NCBI GenBank assembly: GCA_963698085.1
Contig: OY969122.1
Span: 434,001-498,000, forward strand
DNA length: 64,000 nt
Direction of reading: 5' to 3'
Source of the DNA: VRUE01 sp963698085
GTDB lineage: Bacteria; Actinomycetota; Thermoleophilia; Solirubrobacterales; 70-9
This document shows, one piece after another, positions 34,060 through 43,412 of this stretch (the first letter of the stretch is position 1; every line of letters starts with the position of its first letter). The notes under the pieces were generated by a model. That model made no database searches, was not told the DNA's origin, and saw only the letters and a program-made list of their open reading frames with translations. A program made the translations under genes and the position numbers.

Positions 34060-34385
34060 TTGGGCCTCACGGCAGCAGACGAGGTGACCGTCAGGCGATC
34101 GGCGATTGCCGGCAACGGTGAGGGCGGCCGTAGGTGCACGGTGACCCGCCCGCCCTGGACCGAGACATCGAGTTCCTCCTCGGCCCAGCCGGGCAGTGCG
34201 TCCCGTGCGGCGACCGCCGCCGGCTCTCCTGCGGCCAGCGCCAGCGCTCCCGCCTCGGCAGCGCCGTCGGCGAGGGTCAGGGCGTAGCCGGTTGCGAGCA
34301 GTTGCAGGGCCAGCAGTCCGGCCAGCAGCAGCGCCGGCAGGGCGGCGACGAGCTCGACCGTGCTCTGGCCGTCTTCCCTACCCAT
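34056..34385 (-). CDS. TadE-like pilus assembly protein
   Basis: A 109-residue minor-pilin-like protein. The N-terminus GREDGQSTVELVAALPALLLAG is the TadE pattern: a Gly-Gln-Ser/Thr-x-Val-Glu start followed by one hydrophobic helix (about residues 13-33), then a small outer domain. ATG 34385 is chosen since the motif begins there; an upstream in-frame start at 34415 adds only basic residues. It overlaps the previous TadE-like gene. Confidence 0.8.
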   Translation of the reverse strand: MGREDGQSTVELVAALPALLLAGLLALQLLATGYALTLADGAAEAGALALAAGEPAAVAARDALPGWAEEELDVSVQGGRVTVHLRPPSPLPAIADRLTVTSSAAVRPK

Positions 34386-34731
34386 CGCCTCGCTCCAGCG
34401 CCGCCTCGGCGCCAACCTTCAGCCGTGGCATCCCGGGAAGCAGCCGCGGTATGACCACCCGGACCGAGACTCCGTCGCCATCGCTCACCTCCACCCCATC
34501 CCGCATCGACGGCGGCAACGCTTGCCGTGCCGCCGTCGATGCGTCCCGCCCGACGAGCGCCGCTCGCGCTCCGGCGCGCGCCGCTACCCCGGCCGACCAC
34601 AGCGCCTGTCCTGCGAGCCCAATCTGTGCCGCTACCAGGACCGCCAGCAGCAGGAACGGGATCACGGCGACCATCTCGACCGACGCGGTCCCGTCCTCCC
34701 TGCGAACGCTGCTGGCGGCCTGGCGCGACAC
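34378..34731 (-). CDS. TadE-like pilus assembly protein (second copy)
   Basis: A 117-residue protein with the same layout as its neighbour: a basic start, EDGTASVEMVAVIPFLLLAVL at residues 12-32 as the TadE motif and membrane helix, then a short outer domain. It opens the four-gene pilus-type cluster. The core Tad genes (ATPase, TadB/C, Flp pilin) are not in this window. Confidence 0.8.
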   Translation of the reverse strand: MSRQAASSVRREDGTASVEMVAVIPFLLLAVLVAAQIGLAGQALWSAGVAARAGARAALVGRDASTAARQALPPSMRDGVEVSDGDGVSVRVVIPRLLPGMPRLKVGAEAALERGDG

Positions 34732-34820
34732 GCGCTGACCGTCCCAGGCGTTAACCCGCAGGTGGCGCGCTCAAACGAAAAGTTTCGTGACGATTCTGCG
34801 CCGTCTCAGAGACAGCACCC

Positions 34821-35171
34821 TCAGTACGTGTTCGCCTCGGTCCAGACTTTCCAGATCGCGGCAACGGACGCGCCGAGCAGGAGAATCCAGGCGAGCGTGC
34901 CGCCGCCGCTCGCGAACATCTCATCGCTGCCCGCAATCAACAGTGCGATCAGGCCGAGGGCGGCGTAGAGGATCGCGCGGCGGCCGTCGCTCAGCGTTGC
35001 CAGGGTCAGCTGGTTCTGGCGACTCAGCACATACAGGGTCCAGGCGATCGCGGCGAGGAAGCACATCGTGATCGCGGTCAGGATCGTGTCGGCCGCGTTG
35101 CCGCCGGCAGGCACGAACGCCACCACTACGGCAAGCAGCATCACGATCGCGACGTTGCGCAGGGTCCGCAC
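34821..35171 (-). CDS. Small four-helix membrane protein
   Basis: A 116-residue protein with four hydrophobic segments (about residues 7-24, 32-50, 65-82, 90-108) and little else. I recognise no family. It is downstream of the phosphate transporter cluster on the same strand, but the gap and lack of coupling leave its role open. Confidence 0.7.
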   Translation of the reverse strand: MRTLRNVAIVMLLAVVVAFVPAGGNAADTILTAITMCFLAAIAWTLYVLSRQNQLTLATLSDGRRAILYAALGLIALLIAGSDEMFASGGGTLAWILLLGASVAAIWKVWTEANTY

Positions 35172-35187
35172 GCGAGAAATTGTACGG

Positions 35188-35424
35188 CTACTTACTGGTC
35201 ATCACGACGATGCCGATCACCACCGCAGCCAGCGTCGAGGCCAGCGCCAGCCCGCCGAGCGCGGCAGCAGCCGCAGCCGCCAAGTGACGCCCGCCGCGAC
35301 TGAGGTCGGCGAAGCGCGCACCCCCCCAGATCGCCACCGAGAAGACGAAGGTGACGCCAACGCCGGCGATCAGCGAGGCGATCACCGTCTTCACGAGATC
35401 CCCGGTCTGGACGAGCGTAGCCAC
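35188..35424 (-). CDS. Small two-helix membrane protein coupled to Pit
   Basis: A 78-residue product from GTG 35424, two bases after the stop of the Pit gene, with two hydrophobic segments (about residues 12-32 and 48-73). The spacing implies translational coupling with the transporter, so it may be an accessory subunit (inference). No family is recognised. Confidence 0.6.
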   Translation of the reverse strand: MATLVQTGDLVKTVIASLIAGVGVTFVFSVAIWGGARFADLSRGGRHLAAAAAAALGGLALASTLAAVVIGIVVMTSK

Positions 35425-35426
35425 AG

Positions 35427-36524
35427 TCAGCCCGCCGGAACCGGCGATCCCTGCTGGGCGCGCCGGACGAATATCGCGACGATCAAGGCGAGCGACATCA
35501 GGGTGACCAGGACCGGGCCCAGCGCGCCGCTGCCGAAGACGTGGGTGAAGCCGTAGACGGCCGCGCCGATCCCGGCGGCCGCCGGCAGGGTCAGCAACCA
35601 GGCCATGAAGATGTTGCCCGCCACGCCCCAGCGCACCGCGGAGAGCCGCTTCCCGGCCCCGGCTCCCATCACCCCGCCGTTGATCACGTGCGTGGTCGAC
35701 AGCGGGAAGCCGAAGTGGGTCGAGGCGAGGATCACCGTCGCGCCGGCGCCCTGCGCGGAAAAGCCCTGCGCTGCGTCCATCTTGATGATGCGGCTGCCGG
35801 TCGTGCGGATGATCCGCCAGCCGCCGAAGTAGGTGCCGAGCGCGATCGCAGTGGCCGCGGACGCGATCACCCAAAACGGCGGGTCGGCGTTGGCGCCGAG
35901 GGTGCCGTTGGCGATCAGCGCCAGGGTAATAATGCCCATCGTCTTCTGCGCGTCGTTGGTGCCGTGGGCGAGCGCCAGCAGGCCGCCGGAGACGATCTGG
36001 CCGTAGCGGAAGCCGCGTGTGACCGGGCCCGGGCGCTGGCGGCCGACTATCCGGTAGGCGATCCCGATGCCAAGCCCGGCGACCAGGAAAGCGACCAACG
36101 GGGCAACGACAGCCGGAACCAGCACTTTGCCGACCAGGCCTTCGGCAAGCACCGCGTCGAAGCCGACCGCCGCGACCGCGGAGCCGACCACGCCGCCGAT
36201 CAGCGCGTGCGAGGAGCTCGAAGGCAGCCCGAACCACCAGGTGATCAGGTTCCAGGCAATCGCCCCGATCAGACCGGCGAAGACGATCGTGGGCGTGATC
36301 ACGGCCGCGTCGACGACGTCGTTGGCGACCGTCGCGGCAACGGATATCGAGATGAAGGCGCCGATGAAGTTGAGCAGCGCGGCCATCCCGATCGCCACCT
36401 GGGGCCGCGCCGCTCCGGTCGAGATCGAGGTGGCGACGACGTTGGCCGTGTCGTGAAAGCCGTTGGTGAAGTCGAACGCCAGCGCGGTGCCGACGACGAT
36501 GACCAGGATTAGGTCAGAGTCCAT
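35427..36524 (-). CDS. pit: Low-affinity inorganic phosphate transporter (PiT family)
   Basis: A 365-residue PiT transporter taking up phosphate as a metal-phosphate or proton symport. The duplicated signature is present: FTNGFHDTANVVATSI near residue 21 and HGTNDAQKTMGIITLAL near residue 188, with about ten membrane segments. It follows a DUF47 protein by seven bases, the usual Pit partner. Confidence 0.94.
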   Translation of the reverse strand: MDSDLILVIVVGTALAFDFTNGFHDTANVVATSISTGAARPQVAIGMAALLNFIGAFISISVAATVANDVVDAAVITPTIVFAGLIGAIAWNLITWWFGLPSSSSHALIGGVVGSAVAAVGFDAVLAEGLVGKVLVPAVVAPLVAFLVAGLGIGIAYRIVGRQRPGPVTRGFRYGQIVSGGLLALAHGTNDAQKTMGIITLALIANGTLGANADPPFWVIASAATAIALGTYFGGWRIIRTTGSRIIKMDAAQGFSAQGAGATVILASTHFGFPLSTTHVINGGVMGAGAGKRLSAVRWGVAGNIFMAWLLTLPAAAGIGAAVYGFTHVFGSGALGPVLVTLMSLALIVAIFVRRAQQGSPVPAG

Positions 36525-36531
36525 GCGCCCT

Positions 36532-37152
36532 TCACGAATTCTTGATGACTATGCCCTCGAGTATTTGGGCTGCGGTCTCAGTAGCGTCAATCGCGTTCTC
36601 GAGCACCGCGAACATGTCCTTCCAGCGGATCACCACCATTGGGTCGATCCCGTTGGAGAAGAGCGAGGCGACGGCGTCGCGGGAGATCCGGTCGCCCTCG
36701 TTCTCGAGCCGGTGGATCTCGATCCAGTAACGATCGAGGCCCTTCAGCTCGCGCAGGTGCTCGAGCCCCTCAGCAAGCTGCTCACAGGCACTTACCAGCA
36801 CCGCGGTCAATGCCTGCGACTGCGCCATCGGGGCTTCGATCTGGTAGAGGCCGAGCAGGTCCGCGGCTTCCTCGGTGAAGTCGACGATGTCGTCCATCTG
36901 CGTCGCCAGGCCGTAGATGTCCTCGCGGTCGATCGGCGTGACGAAGGTCGAGTTGAGCCGCTGGATGATGTCGTGGGTGATCCGGTCACCCTCCTGCTCG
37001 GCCTTGAGGATCTCGCGTGGAAGGTCGCCGCCGTCGGGCCAGCGGCCGATCATCTCGTCGAGCAGGCGGGCGGCGTGGAGGGTGTTCTGGCCGGCCTCGA
37101 TGAAGAGGTCGAAAAAGACGCTGTCCCGCGGCAGCAGGGAGAGGCGGATCAC
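36532..37152 (-). CDS. DUF47 / PhoU-like Pit accessory protein
   Basis: A 206-residue helical PhoU-related protein (DUF47, TIGR00153 type) with the acidic metal-binding pattern in LKAEQEGDRITHDI (about residue 47) and IHRLENEGDRISRD (about 147). Members next to pit genes are thought to regulate Pit activity. It lies 37 bases after ppk1 and seven before pit. Confidence 0.9.
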   Translation of the reverse strand: MIRLSLLPRDSVFFDLFIEAGQNTLHAARLLDEMIGRWPDGGDLPREILKAEQEGDRITHDIIQRLNSTFVTPIDREDIYGLATQMDDIVDFTEEAADLLGLYQIEAPMAQSQALTAVLVSACEQLAEGLEHLRELKGLDRYWIEIHRLENEGDRISRDAVASLFSNGIDPMVVIRWKDMFAVLENAIDATETAAQILEGIVIKNS

Positions 37153-37189
37153 GTCCTCATCCTATTGATTGGTTCGGGTCCGACAACGC

Positions 37190-39292
37190 TCAGCTGGCGG
37201 CCGCCGCGAGGTGCTCGGCGGCGCGGGCGCGGTGGCGCTCGCGGAGCTCCTCCTGGACGCTGCGGCGCTCTCCTTCCGGCGGGCTGAGCCTCGTCCAGAC
37301 GCCGTCCGTATCGAGCTCCCAGGCGTTCGTGTTGTCGGCGAAGCAGCGCTCGAGCACGTCGAGCAACTCCGCTTTCAAAGTCTCGTCCTCGATCGGGGCG
37401 ACCAGCTCGACCCGGCTGTCGAGATTGCGCGGCATCAGATCCGCCGAGCCGGTCAACACGCGGGTCTCCTCGCCGCGCTGGAAGGCGTAGATGCGCGAGT
37501 GCTCGAGGAAGCGGTCGACAATCGAGACGACGCGGATGTTCTCCGAGACACCGGGGACTTCCGGCCGCAGGCAGCAGACGCCGCGCACGTTGAGGTCCAC
37601 CGGGACTCCGGCCTGCGACGCCTCATACAAAGCCTGGATGCAGCCGGCATCGACCAGGGCGTTCATCTTCAGCGCGATTCGAGCCTCTTCCCCGGCGCGG
37701 TGCGCCGCGACGGTCGCCTCGACCTCCTCGACGATGCGGTCGCGCATGGTCGTCGGCGAGACCAGCACCTTGCGGTACTCGGCCGGGCGCCCGTATCCGG
37801 TGAGGAAGTTGAACATCTCGGCGACGTCGGCGCCGATCTCCGGTTCTGCCGTAAACAACCCCAGATCGGTGTAGAGGCGAGCCGTCGTCGGGTTGTAGTT
37901 GCCGGTGCCGATGTGGACGTACTCGCGCACCCGGTCGCCCTCGCGACGGGCGACGAGGATCGCCTTGACGTGCGTCTTCAGGCCCGGGATGCCGTAGACG
38001 ACGTGAACCCCCGCCTCCTCCATTGACTTCGCCCAGTGGATGTTCGCCTCCTCGTCGAAGCGGGCTTTCAGCTCGACCATGCAGACCGCCTGCTTGCCGC
38101 GTTCGGAGGCACGGATCAGCGCCGGCACCAGCGGCGAGTCGTCGCTGGTCCGGTACACCGTCTGCTTGATCGCCAGCACGTCCGGGTCGGCGACCGCCTG
38201 CACGACGAAGCGCTCAACCGAGCTGGCGAAAGAGTCATAGGGATGGTGGACGAGGATGTCGCCCTGGCGGATCGCGGCGAACATGTCCACCTGCTTGTCG
38301 TCCTCCCCCTGCAGGCGGGGTTGGGTGACCGGGGTCCAGGGCTCGTAACGCAGCTCTGGATGGCCAGAAGTATCGACGACGTTCCCCAGGTCGGCGAGAT
38401 CGATCAGACCATCGATGTCGTAGACCTCGCGGTCTTCGAGCCGCAGGGCGTCGACCAGCTGGGCGCGCAGCTTCGGGTTCATCCCCGCCGCGACCTCGAG
38501 CCGCACCACCTCGCCGAAGCGGCGGCGGCGCAGCTCGTCCTGGACCGCCTGCAGGAGGTCGTCGGCCTCGTCGCTGATGGTGAAGTCAGCGTCGCGGGTA
38601 ACTCGGAAATAGCCGTGCTCGACTACCTCGGCGCCAGGGAAGAGCGCGTCGAGGTTGGCGGCGATCGCCTCCTCCAGCGGCACGAAGACCTCGTTGCGCT
38701 CGCCGACCCGCAGGAAACGTCCGAGCAACTCCTTCGGCACCTTGACCCGGGCGATGATCTCGGTGCCGCTGTCGGGGTCACGCAGCAGCACGCCGAGGCT
38801 GAGCGAGAGGTTGGAGATATATGGGAAGGGCCGGCCGAGCCCGATCACCAGCGGGGTCAGCGTTGGGAAAACCTGCTCGTGAAAGCGGTTGTCGATTTCG
38901 CGCCGCTCCTGCTCGCTCGCCGTCTCCAACGAGATGATGCGGATTCCCTGCTCGTCGAGGGCCGGACGCAGGGTGCCGTCGAAGCAGCTGTGCAGGCGCG
39001 TGTCGAGCTCCAGCACCCGGGCCTGGATCGCGTCGATCTGCTGGCTGGAGCCGAGGCCGTCGGGGCCGCGAGCGTCGATGCCGGCATCGAGCTGGTCGAA
39101 GAGCCCGGCGACGCGAACCATGAAGAACTCGTCCAGGTTGGAGGCATATATGGAGCAGAACCTGACCCGCTCCAGCAACGGCACCTCCGGATCCTCAGCC
39201 AGTTCGAGCACCCGCTGGTTGAAGTCGAGCCAGGAGAGCTCGCGGTTGAAGTAGAGGGCCGGATCGTCGATCGGGCAATCGTACTGCCGCAC
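37190..39292 (-). CDS. ppk1: Polyphosphate kinase 1
   Basis: A 700-residue PPK1 that polymerises the gamma-phosphate of ATP into polyphosphate. It has the N-terminal helical domain (YFNRELSWLDFNQRVLELA), the head domain, and the two phospholipase D-like catalytic domains, with the phosphorylated His in HIGTGNYNPTTARLYTD near residue 460. GTG 39292 is chosen because AAGGGA lies about six bases before it and the family's start motif follows; the open frame runs further upstream into the preceding gene without family character. Confidence 0.95.
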   Translation of the reverse strand: MRQYDCPIDDPALYFNRELSWLDFNQRVLELAEDPEVPLLERVRFCSIYASNLDEFFMVRVAGLFDQLDAGIDARGPDGLGSSQQIDAIQARVLELDTRLHSCFDGTLRPALDEQGIRIISLETASEQERREIDNRFHEQVFPTLTPLVIGLGRPFPYISNLSLSLGVLLRDPDSGTEIIARVKVPKELLGRFLRVGERNEVFVPLEEAIAANLDALFPGAEVVEHGYFRVTRDADFTISDEADDLLQAVQDELRRRRFGEVVRLEVAAGMNPKLRAQLVDALRLEDREVYDIDGLIDLADLGNVVDTSGHPELRYEPWTPVTQPRLQGEDDKQVDMFAAIRQGDILVHHPYDSFASSVERFVVQAVADPDVLAIKQTVYRTSDDSPLVPALIRASERGKQAVCMVELKARFDEEANIHWAKSMEEAGVHVVYGIPGLKTHVKAILVARREGDRVREYVHIGTGNYNPTTARLYTDLGLFTAEPEIGADVAEMFNFLTGYGRPAEYRKVLVSPTTMRDRIVEEVEATVAAHRAGEEARIALKMNALVDAGCIQALYEASQAGVPVDLNVRGVCCLRPEVPGVSENIRVVSIVDRFLEHSRIYAFQRGEETRVLTGSADLMPRNLDSRVELVAPIEDETLKAELLDVLERCFADNTNAWELDTDGVWTRLSPPEGERRSVQEELRERHRARAAEHLAAAAS

Positions 39293-39312
39293 CGCCGTCC
39301 CTTCCCCGACCC

Positions 39313-41634
39313 TCAGGCAGCCCGAGAGCGAGCTTGCCCAGCCACCGCGCTCTCCCCGAGCACTCCCCGGTAGCCGCTCGCCAACTGCCCCAGCGCCCGC
39401 TCCCAGGAGCGCGAGCGAGCGCCGCGCATCGCCGCCTCGCCGAGCCGCTGCCGCAGGGCCGGGGAAGAGGCAAGCTGTAGCACCGCGCCGGCGAGGTGGT
39501 CGGCGTCGGGGCGGCAGAGGATGCCGGTGTGGCGGTTCTCGATCAGTGCCGCGGGCCCTCCCTCGCCGACAGCGACGACCGGCAGGCCGCTGGCGCCGGC
39601 CTCCAGCACAACCTGGCCGTAGGTGTCGGTGCGGGAGCAAAAGAGGAAGAGGTCGGCGCTGGCGTAAGCCCGAGCCAGGTCCTCGCCCTCGAGCCAGCCG
39701 AGGAAGGTCGCGTGCTCGCCGAGCCTGGCGCGCAGCTGACCCTCCTCAGGACCGCCGCCGGCGAGGAGTAGGTGCAAGCGCGGCTCGATCCGGTGGGCGC
39801 GGAGGAAGCTCTCGGCAAGCAGCTCGACGCCCTTCTCACTCGTCAGCCGCCCCGCGTAGAGAACCCCCAACTCGCCGGGATAGGCGTCCCGGGCGGCCTT
39901 GTCCGGCGTGAAGCGATCGACGTCGACCCCGCGCTCCCAGCGATCGATCCGACTCTCCTCAACCCCGAGGGCCAACAAGGAGCGGTCAGCCGCGGGGCTG
40001 GGCGAGAGGACCCGGGAGGGCGCCATGTAGAAGGCGCCGAGCGCAGCCCTGGAAAGCGCTTCGAGGCCACCATCGTGGCTGCGCAAACCGGCGTAGACGG
40101 CAAGCTCGGTGTGGTAGCTGCCGATCAGCGGCGCGCCCGAGACGCGGCTGAGCAAGGAGGCGGTGATGCCAGATGGGCCGGGCGCCGTGACGTGAACGAG
40201 GTCGTAGCGGCCCTCGGCGAGCGTCTCGGCCAGATCGGGGAGGCCGGGCACGCCGAGGGTCATTCCCTCGTAGAAGGGCACTTCGAGCGACGTCGCCGCG
40301 GGCAAGCGCCGGTCGACCCAGGGATCGGTGCCAACCACCTCGATCTCGAAACCCGGGACGCCCCGCTCGCGGATCTGTTCGATCGTGTGGGTGACGCCGT
40401 GCATCGCCTCGATCCCGTCGGCGATCAGGGCGACCCGCGGACGCTCACCGGAACGACCTGCCAGCTTCGCCTTCTCGGCGCCGAGGAAGACCGTCGGCGG
40501 CGCGTAGGGGATCGCGGGAAGCAGGGCCTCGAAGAGCTTGCCGACGGCGGACTGCATGTCGCCGCCGGCAATCGCCGCCGTCCCCTCGCCGATCGCCGTG
40601 CGCAGGCGGCGATCGTGGATGCGACGGGCGCGACGGTAGAGGTCGGTATGCGAGAAGTCTTCGGACTGCATCCACTCGATCAGGGCGCGCCCGCGCTGCT
40701 CGATCCCGAGCGAGCAGAGCCATGACTCCAGCAGCGCACGAGCGTCGTCGGGGCCGATATCCGCCGCCACAGCGCCCTCCCGCGCGGCGCCTTGACCAAC
40801 GACACGCTGGGCGATCTTCAGCACCACGGCGGGGTCGGGACCCGTCCCGCCCTTCTCCGGACGTGCCGGTGGAGAGAGGTCCATATGGACCTCTCTCCAC
40901 CGGCACGTCTCGTCGTCCATCGCAAGCGCGCGGGTGGCCAGGGCCATCGCCGCGTGCGCCCACTTGGCAGCGCTGCCCTGCTCGCCCCCGGCCTCGGCCT
41001 CACCGGCGCGAATCCGGGCGAGAAACTCTTCCGGCGTGGATGCGGACGGCACCTCGGTGTAGGTGCGACCGATGTCCACGCCGGCATGGTCGTCGGAGCC
41101 GCCGACGCCCGTGCTGCCGTGCGTCTCGACGTAGATCACGGCGGGCATGTTGAGCTCCGGTGCGCGCGACCCATTGCGAACCTCCCAGACCGGGAAGAGC
41201 TCGGCGAGACGGCGGCGGTGGCGCGGGGTGAGCGGCGCCGCGACGTTGTAGAAGGGGTGCGCCAGGGCAGAGGTGATCTCGTTCTCGTCAAGGTATGCGG
41301 CGCAGGCCTCCACGTCGCCGGCGTTTGCCTGCAGCCACTCGTGGTCCCCCGGAGTGATCCCGTAGCAAAGGACGTGAACCGCCTGGGGCTCGCCGGCGAA
41401 GCGGGCGGTCAGCTCCTCGGAGACAAAGCAGTCGGGACGGTCGGCCAGCTCGAGGCAACCGTCGATCGTGTCGTGGTCGGTGATCGTGACGAAGCCCATC
41501 CCGCAGCGCTTCGCCAGCTCATAGACCTCTTGCGGGGGCGTCGCGCACTCGGGCAGCCCGAGCGAACGCTGAACCCCGAGCCGGGACAGCTGCGAGGCGG
41601 TGGAATGACAATGCAGGTCAACTCGGGAAGTCAT
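39313..41634 (-). CDS. PHP domain - family 4 glycosyltransferase fusion
   Basis: A 773-residue two-domain protein. Residues 1 to about 225 are a PHP phosphoesterase with all usual metal motifs (DLHCHST, TDHDT, HPF, GGSDDH). A helical linker (about 240-390) contains a 17-residue insertion encoded by a 50-bp palindrome. Residues about 395-765 are a GT4 glycosyltransferase with GSYHTELA, YAGRLTSEKGVELL and an EAGASGLPVVA nucleotide-sugar loop. GAGAGGAAG precedes the ATG. It is the first gene of the ppk1-DUF47-pit operon behind a candidate PHO box, so a role in phosphate-starvation glycolipid synthesis is plausible (inference). Confidence 0.88.
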   Translation of the reverse strand: MTSRVDLHCHSTASQLSRLGVQRSLGLPECATPPQEVYELAKRCGMGFVTITDHDTIDGCLELADRPDCFVSEELTARFAGEPQAVHVLCYGITPGDHEWLQANAGDVEACAAYLDENEITSALAHPFYNVAAPLTPRHRRRLAELFPVWEVRNGSRAPELNMPAVIYVETHGSTGVGGSDDHAGVDIGRTYTEVPSASTPEEFLARIRAGEAEAGGEQGSAAKWAHAAMALATRALAMDDETCRWREVHMDLSPPARPEKGGTGPDPAVVLKIAQRVVGQGAAREGAVAADIGPDDARALLESWLCSLGIEQRGRALIEWMQSEDFSHTDLYRRARRIHDRRLRTAIGEGTAAIAGGDMQSAVGKLFEALLPAIPYAPPTVFLGAEKAKLAGRSGERPRVALIADGIEAMHGVTHTIEQIRERGVPGFEIEVVGTDPWVDRRLPAATSLEVPFYEGMTLGVPGLPDLAETLAEGRYDLVHVTAPGPSGITASLLSRVSGAPLIGSYHTELAVYAGLRSHDGGLEALSRAALGAFYMAPSRVLSPSPAADRSLLALGVEESRIDRWERGVDVDRFTPDKAARDAYPGELGVLYAGRLTSEKGVELLAESFLRAHRIEPRLHLLLAGGGPEEGQLRARLGEHATFLGWLEGEDLARAYASADLFLFCSRTDTYGQVVLEAGASGLPVVAVGEGGPAALIENRHTGILCRPDADHLAGAVLQLASSPALRQRLGEAAMRGARSRSWERALGQLASGYRGVLGESAVAGQARSRAA
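40860..40909. repeat. 50-bp perfect palindrome (copy 2), inside a coding gene
   Basis: All 25 base pairs match, centred on CATATG. The left half reads GACGTGCCGGTGGA, then GA, then GAGGTCCAT; copy 1 (2338-2387) has AC in place of GA with the complementary change in the other arm. On the minus strand it is read in frame in the PHP-glycosyltransferase gene as part of residues 242-258 (TCRWREVHMDLSPPAR). Confidence 0.95.
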
Positions 41635-41694
41635 CGGTGTCTTCCTCTCTATCTATCGATCAGGTCACCTCCAGATTCGCCGCCGAGCAGGCAA

Positions 41695-41727
41695 AAGCTG
41701 TGAACCTGCGGGGAAAACGCGGTGAAG
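41695..41727 (-). promoter_or_regulatory. Candidate PHO box (three 11-bp repeats)
   Basis: Read on the minus strand the units are CTTCACCGCGT, TTTCCCCGCAG and GTTCACAGCTT, all on an 11-bp period with a TTCAC/TTCCC core, the layout of actinobacterial PHO boxes. It lies 61-93 bases before the PHP-glycosyltransferase ATG, ahead of the ppk1 operon. Confidence 0.55.
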
Positions 41728-41749
41728 ATCCCGTAAACGGTCGGCGTGC

Positions 41750-42658
<909 letters not shown>

Positions 42659-42713
42659 CCCGGGACTCGCGCGTCATATTCCCAAACGACTCGGATCTCA
42701 ACCCGGAGCCGAG

Positions 42714-43412
42714 CTACTGGTTCGGGTGAGACGCGTCCTCGAACTCGCGGAAAAGGCCAGTGACGACAAAGGCGACCTGCTCGCCGATGTCGACGGCGTT
42801 GTCGCCGATCCGCTCGATCGCCCGCGCCGACAGCAGCATCGTCATCGCCCACTCGCGGCGGTCGGGGTCGTCGCCGATCTCCAGCGCCAGGCCGAAGCAC
42901 TGGCGGTTCAGGTTGTCGACGACGTCGTCTTGCCGGACCAGGTCGCGCGCCATCTCGACGTTGCGCTCCTCGAACGCCCGCTTCGATTGGCTGATCAGGG
43001 TCCGAGTCTGCCGGCCCATGGTCAGGATCAGCTTCACCATCTCCGGATCGGCCGGCGGCTCGTTGCCGGTCAAGGGGATCAGCTTGCAGATGTTCACGCA
43101 CTGGTCGCCCATCCGCTCGACGTTCTTCAGCACGTGCAGCAAAGCAGAGATCAGCCGCAGGTCGGTCGCCACCGGCGACTGCGTGGCCAGCAGCGTGATC
43201 AGCGCCTGGTGCACCTCGAGGTAGCGACCATCGATGCGGTCGTCGTCGGCGATCACCAGCTGCGCCAGCTCGACGTCCTGCTGCTCGACGGCTTCCAGCG
43301 TCCGTCCAAGCGCCCCTGTGACCAGGTCGAGGCCGCCGAGGCCGCTGGCCTCGAGCTTTTCCAGTTCCTCCTGGTAGTGAACCCTGGTCTGCTCTGGCAT
43401 CCGCGCCGTCAC
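42714..43412 (-). CDS. phoU: Phosphate signalling protein PhoU
   Basis: A 232-residue two-repeat helical protein with the PhoU metal motifs (LLHVLKNVERMGDQCVNI about residue 94; LLSARAIERIGDNAVDIGE about residue 195). PhoU links the Pst transporter to the PhoB/PhoR system and limits uptake when phosphate is plentiful. The start overlaps the pstB stop, in the usual pstSCAB-phoU order. Confidence 0.95.
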   Translation of the reverse strand: MTARMPEQTRVHYQEELEKLEASGLGGLDLVTGALGRTLEAVEQQDVELAQLVIADDDRIDGRYLEVHQALITLLATQSPVATDLRLISALLHVLKNVERMGDQCVNICKLIPLTGNEPPADPEMVKLILTMGRQTRTLISQSKRAFEERNVEMARDLVRQDDVVDNLNRQCFGLALEIGDDPDRREWAMTMLLSARAIERIGDNAVDIGEQVAFVVTGLFREFEDASHPNQ

